In this document: positions 1 through 12,178 of the stretch, in pieces
Position numbering within the stretch: position 1 is the first letter of the stretch
Layout of the letters: the number at the start of each line of letters is the position of its first letter
Assembly (NCBI GenBank): GCA_020466095.1
Contig: CM035806.1
Span: 111,187,639 to 111,251,638 of the forward strand
Length of the DNA: 64,000 nt
DNA from: Chlorops oryzae
Lineage: Eukaryota > Arthropoda > Insecta > Diptera > Chloropidae
Direction: 5' to 3'
Position numbers and translations under genes: made by a program
The notes under the pieces: generated by a model
The model's database searches: none
What the model was told of the DNA's origin: nothing
The model's input: only the letters and a program-made list of their open reading frames with translations

Positions 1-219
1 TGATTTCGGATCTTTTAATTTTCTGAAAAAAATCCAAAATGGACTATTAACCACTAAGGATGTGGTTATGGTCCGAGATTAAAAAAAAAAAAAACAAGAA
101 CGGGTGTTATAGTCAGGCGAGCCTGACAATATAATACCCGACACAGACACATATTCTTAAATAATTTTAAAACTCTACAGTTTTTTAAGGAGCCATACGG
201 ACCCCATATACCGACTTTT

Positions 220-1038
<819 letters not shown>

Positions 1039-1477
1039 TTTTATTTTTTTTATGAAATTCGGCCCATTGACACGCCCACTTTCCCAAATTTTTATTAAAT
1101 TTTAATCGGACGCTTAAATATACGCTCAAATTCTAAATTTCATTCAAATATTTTGAAAAAGTCAGATTTTGGGAGTTTGGTGACAGAACCTAGTACTGGA
1201 GGTACCCCCAAAAACAGTACGATCGGGCTTGTTCTTACTCATGTGCCCATGAGCACGCATACCAAATTTCGTCTAGATTGCTCAACTCTTTCGATAAGAA
1301 AACTGTATACAGACAGGCAGACGGACAGACAGACGGACATGTCTAAATCGAATCTCCTGGTGACTGTGATCATTTCTATGTATATACATTTTGTATGGTT
1401 TTTTTCGAGTGATTCTGGGTGTTACACACGTTCGCACTAATGCAATATACTCTCGACACAAAGTGTGTTGGATATAA

Positions 1478-2302
1478 TGAAATAACTTCCAAAGGCTGCT
1501 GACAGCTAGATCAATGTTATGGCATAATTTTATATTATACACTGAGCGAACGTAACCATGATTTTTTTAAAAGTGCGCATTGTTATTCACAGTCCTTTTG
1601 ATTTTCGAGCCGAACGAAAATTTCAAAAGAAAAATTCTTGAGTCAACAAGATTTTTGGTTGATTTGAACGGAAATATGTTTAATGACATTTTCTTTTCGT
1701 TCGTTATAATTCTCATTTGTTTTATAAAATAGGACAAGATATTCATTCATCTTAGAACTTTTTAAGCATTGCGAAAGCAGTCGCGACAACGGAGTGACCA
1801 AATCGGATGAAGTCCATCCAATGGCTATTTTTTGGGGTTATGTCCAGCAGACGGCTCTGTGGCCATTTGCTTTGAACTTTAATTAAATTTGTTTTGACAT
1901 TTAATTTTTATGGGTATATTTAAAAAAAATTTTTTTTTATTTTAAAAATTATCTTGTCATTTCAATTATGTCCGTGGTTAGTTCAACAATTTAAATTTAA
2001 ATCCATTTTTGAAAATTATCATTTCAATTCGACCTGAAATATGGTTGATTCAAAAGGAAAATCTTTATTTTTTTCCAACAAGGAAACTTGTTGAAATAAA
2101 AATATTCCTTGTTGAAGACGTTTTGTATGTTTTTCCTTTTGATTTAACCAGTTTTCTGGTTGACTTTTTTCTCTGTGTACCTATAACTACTGAATAAATT
2201 AATAAATAATTAACTTAATTAATACGTTTATAAATGAATAAATAAACAAACATATAAATAAAAAAATTAACAAATAAATAGATAAATAAATAAATAATGA
2301 AC
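1478..2302. other. AT-rich intergenic stretch, possible degenerate MITE
   Basis: No convincing gene is seen. A start resembling TACACTGAG near 1540 and a TTTTTTCTCTGTGTA motif ending near 2179 could be the two ends of a degenerate TIR element, but the match covers only about nine bases. A short open frame at 2009-2197 is AT-driven and not recognised. Confidence 0.3.
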
Positions 2303-2479
<177 letters not shown>

Positions 2480-2689
2480 GAAATAAAAGTTGCATTCACG
2501 CATTGTTATTGTCTAATAATAATGATTAATTGCAGAAATATATTGATTTGAATATGAAAACGAACCTATTACGTCGCATCAATTTTCATTGAGTTTAATT
2601 AAAGTTCAATTTGTAGGCACTTACGAGCTTAAAAATATTTTAGCATTGAATGTAATTGTTATGAAAACTGTATAAGCATTTTTTTACAC

Positions 2690-2835
2690 AGCGTAAGCAG
2701 GGAATATTGATAGACAAATATAAATATTTTTCATCAGGATCGAAAATTGTTCCGATTTAGACATGTCCGTCCGTATGTGGTCGGACCTCCTTCCAATTAG
2801 CTGGATCAATCACACAGAAAATTTGAGCCGCGAGA
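2690..2835 (+). mobile_element. Truncated DINE-1-like family A fragment
   Basis: This fragment keeps the AGCGTAAGCAGGG start region, a CATCAGGATCGAAAA block, ACATGTCCGTCCG and a degenerate GGTCGGACCTCC. It then loses similarity, so it is a 5'-end fragment only. Confidence 0.6.
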
Positions 2836-2942
2836 ACGATCCATAGTGCTTCGTTCCATAGACAAAAATATAAAAAAATTTATTTAATATATTGATGAAA
2901 TATATAGTTTTGGAAAGATAGTAAAACAAATAATATAATTAT

Positions 2943-3545
2943 AAACAATTAAGGGTGTTATAGTCAGGCGAGCCTGACAATAAAATACCCGACACAGACA
3001 CACATTATTAAATAATTTTTAAAACGCGCCCAAAATCAGGACCATTAAGAAAGAATATTCTTGAGGTTTATAAAACCTAAAGGCGCCCTATAACCGACTT
3101 TTGTTCAATTTCTTTACGAAAATCGCCCCTTTGCCACGCCTTCTTGTCTAAAATTTCTTTTCAATTCCCATCGGGGGCTTGATGTATGCTCCAGTTCTAA
3201 ATTTAATTCAAATATTTCGAAAAAGTCAGATTTTGGGGCAGTTTTTGTGATTTTTGTGATTTTTGTGACAGACCCTAGGACTGGAGTTACCCCGTAAAAT
3301 GGTCCGATCGGGTCCATTCTCGAACTTGCTCTTACTCATGTCCCCGTGAGAACGCATACCAAATTTTGTACGCGTAGATCGACCTCTTCGATAAGAAAAC
3401 TGTATACAGACAGACAGACAGACAGACGGACATGTCTAAATCGAATTTCCTGGTGACGGTGATCATATCTATATATATTTTGTGTTTTGTTACACACAAC
3501 CACACAAACGCAATATACCCTCGACACAGAGTGTGTCGGGTATAA
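2943..3545 (-). mobile_element. DINE-1-like family B element (copy B2), internally deleted
   Basis: Both termini are present: AACAATTAAGGGTGTTATAG with the GTCAGGC/GCCTGAC hairpin at the left, and the mirror of the 5' terminus (GAGTGTGTCGGGTATAA) at the right. At about 600 bp it is less than half the length of B3. It lacks the second CCTAGTACTGG block, so it carries an internal deletion. The GACAGACAGACAGACGGACA run and ACACACAACCACACAAACG are kept. Confidence 0.75.
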
Positions 3546-3868
3546 AAATACGGAAAACGGGGTTTTTTATTCCCATTTTTAATAACTTATATATTTATCT
3601 AACTAGTAATGAAACAAGTAAGGGTGTTATAGCCAGGCGAGCCTGACAATAAAATACCCGACACAGACACATGTTTAAATAATTTTTAAACCACGCCCAA
3701 AAACAGGACATCTAAATAAGAATATTCAAGAAGTTTTTAAGTCCATTAGGGGGCCCCATATACCAACTTTTGTTAAATTTCTTTATGAAACCCGCCCCTT
3801 TTCCACGCCCACTTTTCCACTTTTTTTGAAATTCTAATCGGAGGCTTAAATATACACTCGAATTCTAA

Positions 3869-4353
3869 TATGGTTTCCAGACTATTGCGTTAAACTGAAT
3901 TTAGTACCTTAAGTAGATTTTAGTAGTGAGTTTAAACTGAGTTTAGGGTATTTAAATTCAGAAATAAACTCATGAGTTTAGGCATTCGTTGCTGCAACCC
4001 TTACATTTCACTACCTTTTTTGACAACGATGAAATTACCTGTTTGCTTCTTTTTTCAAATCTTTAGAGGTGAAAAGAATTTTCGATTGTTTTAATAATAA
4101 AAATAAATAAAATATCTTTCTCCCCAATTAATCTTGTTTGCGCCCAGATTCGAACCTCAGCCTTTCGGGTTCCAAGGCAGAGGCCTATCCACTATACCAC
4201 GATATCCTTTCGATCAATCAAAGCCAACATCTAATTTAAGTTCGAACAGGCGTGTGAGCTCGTAAACTCAGAATTTACAGTCTGAAAGGGTATTTTCTAA
4301 ATTCAACTTAAGGAGCTAAATTCAGATTTTAAGTTGACAGTCTGGAAGTCATA
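3869..4353. mobile_element. PIF/Harbinger-like MITE with TAA target duplication
   Basis: The imperfect terminal inverted repeats run for about 40 bp and share TTCCAGACT, CTGAATTTAG and CCTTAAGT. The flanking TAA (3866-3868 and 4354-4356) is present once in uninterrupted B copies (TTCTAAGTTTC), so it is a 3-bp target-site duplication. A TAA/TTA duplication suggests the PIF/Harbinger class, or Chapaev-3 as an alternative. The element carries no transposase but does carry a tRNA-like module. Confidence 0.6.
4134..4204 (-). pseudogene. tRNA-like module inside the MITE
   Basis: On the minus strand a tRNA-type A box region (GTGGTATAGTGGATAGG) is followed, at normal spacing, by an anticodon-arm-like stem (GCCTT/AAGGC) and an exact B box (GGTTCGAATC). 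The acceptor ends do not pair, so this is a tRNA-derived or tRNA-like sequence rather than a working tRNA. The D-arm resembles Asp/Glu/Gly-type tRNAs. Confidence 0.55.
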
Positions 4354-4977
4354 TAAGTTTCATTGAAATATTTCGAGAAAGTCCGATTTTGAAGCAGTTC
4401 CGGGATTTTTGTGACAGACCCTAGTACTGGAGGTACCCTTAATAATGGATCAATCAAGGAAGATGTTAAAGGCTACAAAGGAAGCATAAGTGCCAACATT
4501 CGTTCAAGTCCCATTTGAATTTCGGGTGTAGGGGACAAATTGCGAAAAACGCCCTTCTGCCACGCCCACTTTTAAAATTTTTGGAAATCGTATTACTTGC
4601 CTTAAAACATGTTCAAATATCAAATTTCATTAAAATATGTTGAAAAACTTCGATTTTAGAGCAGTTTTTGTGATTTTCGTAACAGACCCTAGTACTGGAG
4701 GTACCCCTAAAAATTGTCCGATCGGGCCCATTCTCGAACTTGTTCTTACTCATGTCGCAGTAAGTACGCAAATTTTGTCAAGATAGCTCAACTCCTTCGA
4801 TAAGATAACTGTATACAGAGAGACAGACAGACAGACAGACGGACATGTCTAAATCGAATCTCCTGGTGAAGCTGATCATTTCTATAATTATTTTGTATAG
4901 TCTATCTCGACTGGTTCTGGGTGTTACACACAACCACACAAACGCAATATACCCTCGACACAGAATGGTCGGGTATA

Positions 4978-5336
4978 AAAACCAGACTTCTATCGAACCA
5001 ATAAATAAAGAAAAATTACGATTTTAAAAATGTATATTTTCATGATTTATACTTAAGTTGCTTGTAAACATTTTTAAATTCGGCCAAAAAGTATGCAATT
5101 AAATATTTAAGATATATGCATGCATTTATAAGTCTTTACCTTCGTGGTTTTTCGTTGCAATTGTATACAAAAGTGCCGATTATTGAACAAAATTCGGAAC
5201 AACAACTCCAAAGATCAAGATTTACACTGCACAAAAACACCCTGGCAATATCTTTATATATATAAGATGTATACTAATTGCCAATATTACCAGGCACATT
5301 TAAAAAAATTTTAAAATTAAAATAAAATTTTTTTTA
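4978..5336. other. AT-rich spacer with no recognisable feature
   Basis: The stretch between two DINE elements contains only short chance frames. I see no gene, RNA or paired repeat. Confidence 0.6.
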
Positions 5337-7690
5337 TTATACCTTTTCCGAAGGAAAGGGTATATTAAGTTTGGCACGGTGTATGTAACATACCAAAGGA
5401 GTCGCGGTAGATATAGACATATATATATATTCTTGATCAGGGTGACAAGAGGAATCGATCTAGCCATGTCTGTCTGTCTGTCTGTCTGTCTGTCGGTCAC
5501 TCCTAAGCCATGAAAGATATCATATTGAAATTTGGCATGGACTTCAACCAGGTAAATGTCCGAAAAACTGCATACAAATTTTTTTCGTAGTCCCTTCTTG
5601 GGTCGTGGGAAGTGGTTCAGAAGTTTCAAAAATCACAATTTTTAACGTTTTTCCTGGATAACTTTTTTACTATACATCCCAGCTTATTGAAATTTGGTGA
5701 GTGTATAGCTACTATGTAGACTTAAGCTTTCGCTGAAAAAAAATTGCGACATCGCTATAACTATGGTCATCATCCTACACAATAGAAAAAAACACTCTTT
5801 CTCTTATTCTCATATCTGAATACAAAAATTATTTTTTTGCTTCTTCTGATTGTGTATTTTGCCGCCAAATAAAGTCGTCCATTATGGATAAATTTTGACC
5901 ATGACCACATTTCGCGAAATTCGCAAAAATTGATTTTCACTATTTTGAATTGAGTATTTCGCAGCTAAACAAAATGTCCTCTAAGGGTTAAAATTTGATC
6001 AAGACCACCATCCGCGAAATTCGCGAAAATTTGATTTTCACTATTTTGAATTGAGTATTTCGCAGCTAAACGAAATGACCGCTAAGGGTTAAAATTTGAC
6101 CATGACCACCATTCTTGAAATTCGCAAAAATTGATTTTCACTATTTTGAATTGAGTATTTCGCAGCTAAACAAAATGTCCTCTAAGGGTTAAAATTTGAT
6201 CAAGACCACCATCCGCGAAATTCGCGAAAATTTGATTTTCACTATTTTGAAGTGAGTATTTCGCAGCTAAACTAAATTTCCTCTAAGGGTTAAAATTTGA
6301 TCAAGACCACCATCCGCGAAATTCGCGAAAATTTGATTTTCACTAGTTTGAATTGAGTATTTCGCAGTTAAACAAAATGTCCTCTTAGGGTTAAAATTTG
6401 ATCAAGACCACCATCCGCGAAATTCGCGAAAACCTGATTTTCACTATTTTGAATTGAGTATTTCGCAGCTAAACAAAATGTCCTCTAAGGGTTAAAATTT
6501 GATCAAGACCACCATCCGCGAAATTCGCGAAAATTTGATTTTCACTATTTTGAATTGAGTATTTCGCAGCTAAACGAAATGACCGCTAAGGGTTAAAATT
6601 TGACCATGACCACCATTCTTGAAATTCGCAAAAATTGATTTTCACTATTTTGAATTGAGTATTTCGCAGCTAAACAAAATGTCCTCTAAGGGTTAAAATT
6701 TGATCAAGACCACCATCCGCGAAATTCGCGAAAATTTGATTTTCACTATTTTGAAGTGAGTATTTCGCAGCTAAACTAAATTTCCTCTAAGGGTTAAAAT
6801 TTGATCAAGACCACCATCCGCGAAATTCGCGAAAATTTGATTTTCACTAGTTTGAATTGAGTATTTCGCAGTTAAACAAAATGTCCTCTAAGGGTTAAAA
6901 TTTGATCAAGACCACCATCCGCGAAATTCGCGAAAACCTGATTTTCACTATTTTGAAGTGAGTATTTCGCAGCTAAACTAAATTTCCTCTAAGGGTTAAA
7001 ATTTGATCAAGACCACCATCCGCGAAATTCGCGAAAATTTGATTTTCACTATTTTGAAGTGAGTATTTCGCAGCTAAACTAAATTTCCTCTAAGGGTTAA
7101 AATTTGATCAAGACCACCATCCGCGAAATTCGCGAAAATTTGATTTTCACTAGTTTGAATTGAGTATTTCGCAGCTAAACAAAATGTCCTCTAAGGGTTA
7201 AAATTTGATCAAGACCACCATTCGCGAAATTCGCAAAAATTTTATTTTCACTATTTTGAATTGAGGTTTTCGCAGCTAGACAAAATGTCCTCTAACGGTT
7301 AAAATTTGACCATGACCACCATTCGCGAAATTCGCAAAAATTTTATTTTCACTATTTTGAGTTGAGGATTTCGCAGCTATACAAAATGTCCTCTAACGGT
7401 TAAAACTTGACCATGATCACCATTCGTGAAATTCGCAAAAATTTTATTTTCACTATTTTGAATTGAGGTTTTCGCAGCTAGACAAAATGTCCTCTAACGG
7501 TTAAAATTTGACCATGCTCACCATCCGCGAAAATTTTGTGCTTAATAATAATCTCGAGTCTTAGAAGGTATAAATAGATATCCAAGCTAGGAACGGCAGG
7601 AATTTTTGTTAAGGTAATGTTTTAACATATTTCAGGCTGAGGAAAAGGTATGTGTGCAATCGGCTTAGCCGATGTAAACTTCTTTACTTG
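5337..7690 (+). mobile_element. DINE-1-like family C element with a large internal satellite-like array
   Basis: The element begins TATACCTTTTCCGAAGGAAA, continues with GGTATATTAAG, a TCTTGATCAGGGTGAC motif and a GTCTGTCTGTCTG run, and ends after a small hairpin (ATCGGCT/AGCCGAT) with CTTTACTTGTTTTT. This matches the layout of Drosophila DINE-1 elements: 5' unit, tandem core, 3' hairpin, CTTGTTTTT end. The core is about 1.7 kb of 101-bp repeats. There is no coding capacity. Confidence 0.75.
5850..7530 (+). repeat. 101-bp tandem array with a five-unit higher-order period
   Basis: The phrase GAGTATTTCGCAGCTAAAC recurs at 5952, 6053, 6153, 6254, 6355 and 6456 and onward, giving a 100-101 bp period and about 16 copies. 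Variant marks (CATTCTTGAAATTCGC, GAAGTGAG, CACTAGTTTG, AAACCTGATTTT) recur together about every 504 bp, so groups of five units were duplicated as blocks. Units near 7220-7530 are more diverged. Confidence 0.85.
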
Positions 7691-8200
7691 TTTTTAATTT
7701 CATTTTCAATATGCAACTTTTTTATGTATAGCAAAATATGGCAGCACGCTCCAGTGTCTGGGTAGTCAGTCAAATTGACAGCTGCTTGAAATATTATTTT
7801 TGAGAATTGAGCCACGTGCTCGCGATTTTTCATCAGTTTCATATCGCTATAGACCGAATCCATAAATTTAAAGCTTTGCTTCTTTCGTATTGCACAGATT
7901 TTTTCCGTAAATTTTTAAAATGAATGCAGTATGCTGCTTTTCTACCGCCCAAAACAGGGCTGTTACCGTACTTAAAAAAAAACTTAAACGACCTACTGAG
8001 GTAGTTTAAATTAAAAAAAAAATTTTTTAAATATTTCATTGGTGAAAATGAAAATCTGATTTTACTTTTATAATTTTTTAAAATATACTTGGTTATATTG
8101 GCCCCAAAACCCTATATGGTGTTGAACCCGACTTATCGTTTAAACATGAATGTTGATGTTACTATTAAAAATTTAGGTTAATACCAACTTTAGGGGCCAT
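7691..8200. other. Unassigned AT-rich spacer
   Basis: The stretch contains short frames only. The minus-strand frame at 7839-8039 is low-complexity and not recognised. No paired repeat is visible. Confidence 0.5.
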
Positions 8201-8350
8201 CCATTAATAACGTAAAATTTTTATTCCTGTTTTCACGTTCGCGTCTTAAATCTTTGCTCTATCTCTCTCGCTTTTTATAACAGAACTGTCTGCACAAAGA
8301 CTTAAGACGCGAACGTGAAAACAGTAATAAAAATTTTACGTTATTAATGG
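8201..8350. mobile_element. Short hairpin-forming MITE
   Basis: A nearly perfect inverted repeat of about 55 bp (CCATTAATAACGTAAAATTT near 8201, its mirror ending TTATTAATGG at 8350) flanks a roughly 45-bp loop. The arms share TTTTCACGTTCGCGTCTTAA. The outer flanks (GGGGCC on the left, AGGGAGAGGGGG on the right) fit a C/G-rich terminus, but no target duplication is clear. Confidence 0.65.
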
Positions 8351-8554
8351 AGGGAGAGGGGGCAATATCAATTAAATATAATTTTCTGATAAGATCGCAT
8401 ATATACATATATGGGCTTTCCCCAATTTTTATGAAATTTTTTGCAATAGATCAATTGTTATAGCCAAAAATAACTTTGTGTAGTATTGGCGGTGGGTGGT
8501 GGGAGATGTCAATTTTGGTGAAACTATAAAACTTTCTTAAGTCATATTATATAA

Positions 8555-8883
8555 GGGATTTGTGCCAAATTTCACTTCTTTCTATTTGTGTCCATCGAAT
8601 GTTTGGGATCAAAGGACTGTGCGATCCTGAGAGAAAATGGGCGATATCCGCCCGCTGAGACGGTCATAAATGGAAATTTTTCGTTAATTGTGAAGTAAAA
8701 GGCATATAAGCTTCAAAATGGAAACATAAGTTGGCCAAGATGCGTTCCGCCCACTGCCACTTCCATAAACATTATTTTTGTGTAACTTCCGTACGAAAAG
8801 GCAAAACTTAGTGCGTCAATATTTTCGGGACGCTGGATAAATGAAAGTCGGGCTTCATCGACTTTCGTTTTCTTACTTGTTTT
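8555..8883 (+). mobile_element. DINE-1-like family A-related 3' fragment
   Basis: The fragment holds the family A blocks GTGAAGTAAAAGGC, AAGCTTCAAA, CCGCCCACTGCCAC and GGGACGCTGG, and the hairpin region AAAGTCGGGCTTCATCGACTTT. It ends TTTTCTTACTTGTTTTT. The 5' half is absent or unrecognisable. Confidence 0.6.
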
Positions 8884-9249
8884 TATGTATTTTTGTAAGG
8901 CCAATCAATATCTTTCGATGTGTAAGTATTTTAGAGATCATATCTAGATAAAAGTAGATAACTATTAATGTAACTCATTAATTTTGTAGTGAATTGACTT
9001 AGTTTAAAATATACAGTACAGTTCAGCTAATTAACGAGTATTCTCTCACTAAACTGTAGATGCCACACCTTTACCTTTTACTGGCAGAAAAATGCTCTCC
9101 CAGTAGTTATTGCTTAATGCTGACAACAAAAGAAAAACGCAAAAAGGAAAAGGAAGCACATAAGAGTTTGTAGCCATCGCATAAAGTTGAACGAAAATAG
9201 TTTTTACGAAACTCTCGAAAGAGAAGAGCCAGCGGAAATAAAGTGAATA

Positions 9250-9690
9250 ATGCAAAAAAATGCTGCTGATGAGAATAAGTCCTTGGCATGCACAGAGCCT
9301 AATAATGCTACAACAACGACTTTTCAAAGGGAAATGAGGAGGCGTGGTTCAACCGTTGGCGCCCTAGTTCGTGGCATACATGAGCAATTAAATATTCCGT
9401 ATGATCAGAATAAAAAGGATGAAATCGAGCATAGACTACAGACACCTAAAAATTCGCCACCACCACCACCACCTCCTCCGCCGCAGCCATCGACAACATC
9501 CAGCTGGAGGACGTTCCATCGGCCTTCGAGAGCTTTTCAACGTATCACCATCAACATTGAACCGCCAAATGCAAAGGAGTCCGACACAACTTTCGGATCA
9601 ACGTACCTATCGGTGGCACCAAGCAGTCCAGTACGACGATTTAGTCATCTCAATTTGGCTCTGCGACGATTCTCCAACTCAAATATCGGG
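9250..9690 (+). CDS. Candidate host-gene first coding exon, function unknown
   Basis: An ATG at 9250 directly follows an in-frame TGA at 9244-9246. The frame stays open to 9870, but codon and residue character change after about residue 147, where CGGG/GTAGAAG offers a 5' splice site in phase 0; I therefore end the likely exon at 9690. The 147 residues are not low-complexity overall. They contain basic serine sites of the form R-R-x-S (RRRGSTVG, RRFSHLN, RRFSNSN), a run of nine prolines near residue 70, and a mix of charged and hydrophobic residues unlike the surrounding transposon debris. I do not recognise the protein. The R-R-x-S sites could be basophilic-kinase or 14-3-3 targets by general knowledge; that is inference. 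If unspliced, the frame would give a 206-residue protein. Confidence 0.4.
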
Positions 9691-10236
9691 GTAGAAGAAA
9701 AGACAAAAAAAAAAAATCCAATAATATTGAACAACTTTAACACATGCTTTAATTGTTTCCCATCAACTGCAACAAAGCTCCAACAATTTTTTCTCACGCT
9801 TATCTCACAGTCAAGTTCTTTTAACCGCTCCCACCCCTTATTCACATATTTAAGCGCACTCTGTTGTTAACCACTTTGTTGTTGTTCTCGTTGTTTATCC
9901 TTGCATTTTTCACATGTAACCCCTTTGAAAAGTTTTTCTTTGTTCTTTGTTAACCTACAATTTGTTTGTAGTCTGCTCCATTCTACGCTACTCTGCTCTA
10001 CACTCTACTGCTGCTCATTTTAGTCTAGTCTAGTATATTGTTGAATTAACCTCTAAGCCTGTCCCAGGCAGAACTGTGTACAAGAAGTCCTCGAACGATG
10101 CTAATATACGAGACCTGTCCACTTTTCTTAATGTGCGATGGCGTGAAAACTGGGTTCGGTGTGTATAGCCTTTGTATATTGATAGAATAAAAAACCGGCT
10201 TCGCTCGCTTCGTTCCATACACAAGCTATGTATGTA
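9691..10236. other. Possible intron or 3' flank, low-complexity pyrimidine-rich DNA
   Basis: The stretch follows the candidate donor at 9691 and includes TTGTTGTTCTCGTTG and repeated CTACTCTGCTCTAC motifs (about 9970-10030). I see no acceptor plus exon that can be supported. Confidence 0.3.
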
Positions 10237-10257
10237 CAGTGGTGGACATGAATTTAA

Positions 10258-10386
10258 CCCGGTAGCGCCTGAATTGAAAAAAATAAATATAAAAAATAAA
10301 ATGAAATATGAACTGGTTCAGGTATGGGAATGACAGAAAACGAACAATTTCAGTGATGCCATATGGCATCGCTAGGCGCTACCGGG
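10258..10386. mobile_element. piggyBac-like MITE with TTAA duplication
   Basis: This 129-bp element has inverted ends CCCGGTAGCGCCT / AGGCGCTACCGGG and is bounded by TTAA on both sides (10254-10257 and 10387-10390). The mirror arm of the host palindrome (about 15866-15885) lacks it and reads ATGAATTTGAAACATTTC, a close empty site. A TTAA target and CCC termini are typical of the piggyBac superfamily. No coding potential. Confidence 0.75.
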
Positions 10387-10884
10387 TTAAAACATTTCAT
10401 ATCCATGAAGTATTTTCGATTATTTTTCACATATCGATCGCTAATTTGAATCCCAACATTTTTCTTACTATGCATCGCTATATGGAGAATAAATGCCGTT
10501 ACTTTTAAGCTTTGTTATTGCTTTCTATTTTTTTTTTTTTTTTTTTTTTTTTTCGTTGTTTGCGAAATACACGTATTGAAGTTGGACACAAATTTAAAAC
10601 ATTTCAAAAATATTCTATTCTACGCCTGAGTTTTGTTATAAATTTACACTTTTTGCTAAGATTCTATTTCATTACTCATTTATAAATCAAAAACAACTTA
10701 AACAAGTAAGGCGAGCCTGACAATAGAATACCCGACACGGACACATAATTTTTAATATCAACAGGTGTTTAAGGGCATAAGGAGCCTCATATACCGACTT
10801 TTGTTAAATTTATAAATGAAAACCGCCCTTTTGCCACGCCCAATTTTCAAATTTTTTTGGAATTCTAATCGGACCCTTATTGTA

Positions 10885-12178
10885 ACAGGTTGGCTGATAA
10901 GTCCCCGGTCTAACAAAGAAAAACAAATTTTTTTTGTCAAAATTCGTTTTTATTATTCAACATAGTTCTCTTCAAGAGCGATACAACGATTATAACGACC
11001 TTCCAATTTTTTGATACCATTTTGGTAGTACTCCTTCGGTTTTGCCTCAAAATAGGCCTCAGTTTCGGCGATCACCTCTTTATTGCAGCCAAATTTTTTC
11101 CCTGCGAGCATCCTTTTGAGGTCTGAGAACAAGAAAAAGTCGCTGGGGGCCAGATCTGGAGAATACGGTGGGTGGGGAAGCAATTCGAAGCCTAATTCAT
11201 GAATTTTTGCCATCGTTCTCAATGACTTGTGGCACGGTGCGTTGTCTTGGTGGAACAACACTTTTTTCTTCTTCATATGGGGCCGTTTTGCCGCGATTTC
11301 GACCTTCAAACGCTCCAATAACGACATATAATAGTCACTGTTGATGGTTTTCCCTTCTCAAGATAATCGATAAAAATTATTCCATGCCCATCCCAAAAAA
11401 CAGAGGCCATTACTTTGCCAGCGGACTTTTGAGTCTTTCCACGCTGCGGAGACGGTTCACCGATCGCTGTCCACTCAGCCGACTGTCGATTGGACTCAGG
11501 AGTGTAGTAATAGAGCCATGTTTCATCCATTGTCACATATCGACGCAAAAACTCGGGTGTATTGCGAGTTAACAGCTGCAAACACCGCTCAGAATCATCA
11601 ACACGTTGTTGTTTTTGGTCAAATGTGAGCTCGCGCGGCACCCATTTTGCACAGAGCTTTTTCATATCCAAATATTGATGAATGATATGACCAACACGTT
11701 TCTTTGATATCTTTAAGGCCTCTGCTATCTCGATCAACTTCATTTTACGGTCATTCAAAATCATTTTGTGAATTTTTTTTGATGTTTTCGTCGGTAACCA
11801 CCTCTTTTGGGCGTCCACTGCGTTCACCGTCCTCCGTGCTCATTTCACCACGCTTGAATTTTGCATACCAATCAATTATTGTTGATTTTCCTGGGGCAGA
11901 GTCCGGAAACTCATTATCAAGCCAAGTTTTTGCTTCCACTGTATTTTTTCCCTTCAGAAAACAGTATTTTATCAAAACACGAAATTCCTTTTTTTCCATT
12001 TTTTTCACAATAACAAAAGTTGCTTCACAAAAGACGCTCTATCTCACAAACTAATTGATTTACAGACGTCAAATTTTGACACGAATCATTTGAAGGTTGC
12101 CACTATATAAAAATAATATGCATTTAATACTAGCGACGCCATCTATGTGTCAGACCGGGGACTTATCAGCCAACCTGT
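10885..12178 (-). mobile_element. mariner, irritans/Himar1-like, copy 1
   Basis: This 1294-bp element has terminal repeats ACAGGTTGGCTGATAAGTCC at the left and the mirror at the right. TA dinucleotides flank it (10883-10884, 12179-12180). From established knowledge, these ends are characteristic of the irritans subfamily (Himar1 of horn fly). It lies inside DINE copy B4, so it is younger than B4. The transposase is frame-broken. Confidence 0.9.
10953..11999 (-). pseudogene. Himar1-like mariner transposase, two frameshifts
   Basis: The true ATG is at 11999 (a frame opening at 12008 uses GTG). The product would be a DD34D mariner transposase of about 348 residues: N-terminal helix-turn-helix DNA-binding region (GEMSTEDGERSGRPKEV linker), the WVPREL motif, catalytic aspartates in TMDETW, HQDNAPCH and SPDLAPSDFF. 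Two indels break it. An A-run coding for the ENIKK segment has eight bases (11771-11778) where seven are needed, and a T-run near 11349 has one base too few. The three frames otherwise join into full-length coverage, so the inactivation is recent. Confidence 0.9.

Larger units (their letters stand above)
3612..4977 (-). mobile_element. DINE-1-like family B element (copy B3), interrupted by a MITE
   Basis: This is the fullest B copy. It has AACAAGTAAGGGTG plus the hairpin at its left end, the CACGCCCACTTTTCC blocks, two CCTAGTACTGGAGGTACC blocks, a GACAGACAGACAGACGG run and a GGTCGGGTATAA end. A 485-bp element interrupts it at the phrase AATTCTAA/GTTTCATTG. Removing that insertion restores the reading seen in other copies. 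Confidence 0.75.

Noticed and set aside
1537..2180. MITE with TACACTGAG / CTCTGTGTA ends
   Set aside because: Only about nine terminal bases match and no target duplication is evident, so it is mentioned as a possibility but not called.
5850..7530. Possible CRISPR array (regular about 101-bp repeats)
   Set aside because: Repeats are directly contiguous with no unique spacers, lie within a DINE element and the genome is eukaryotic.
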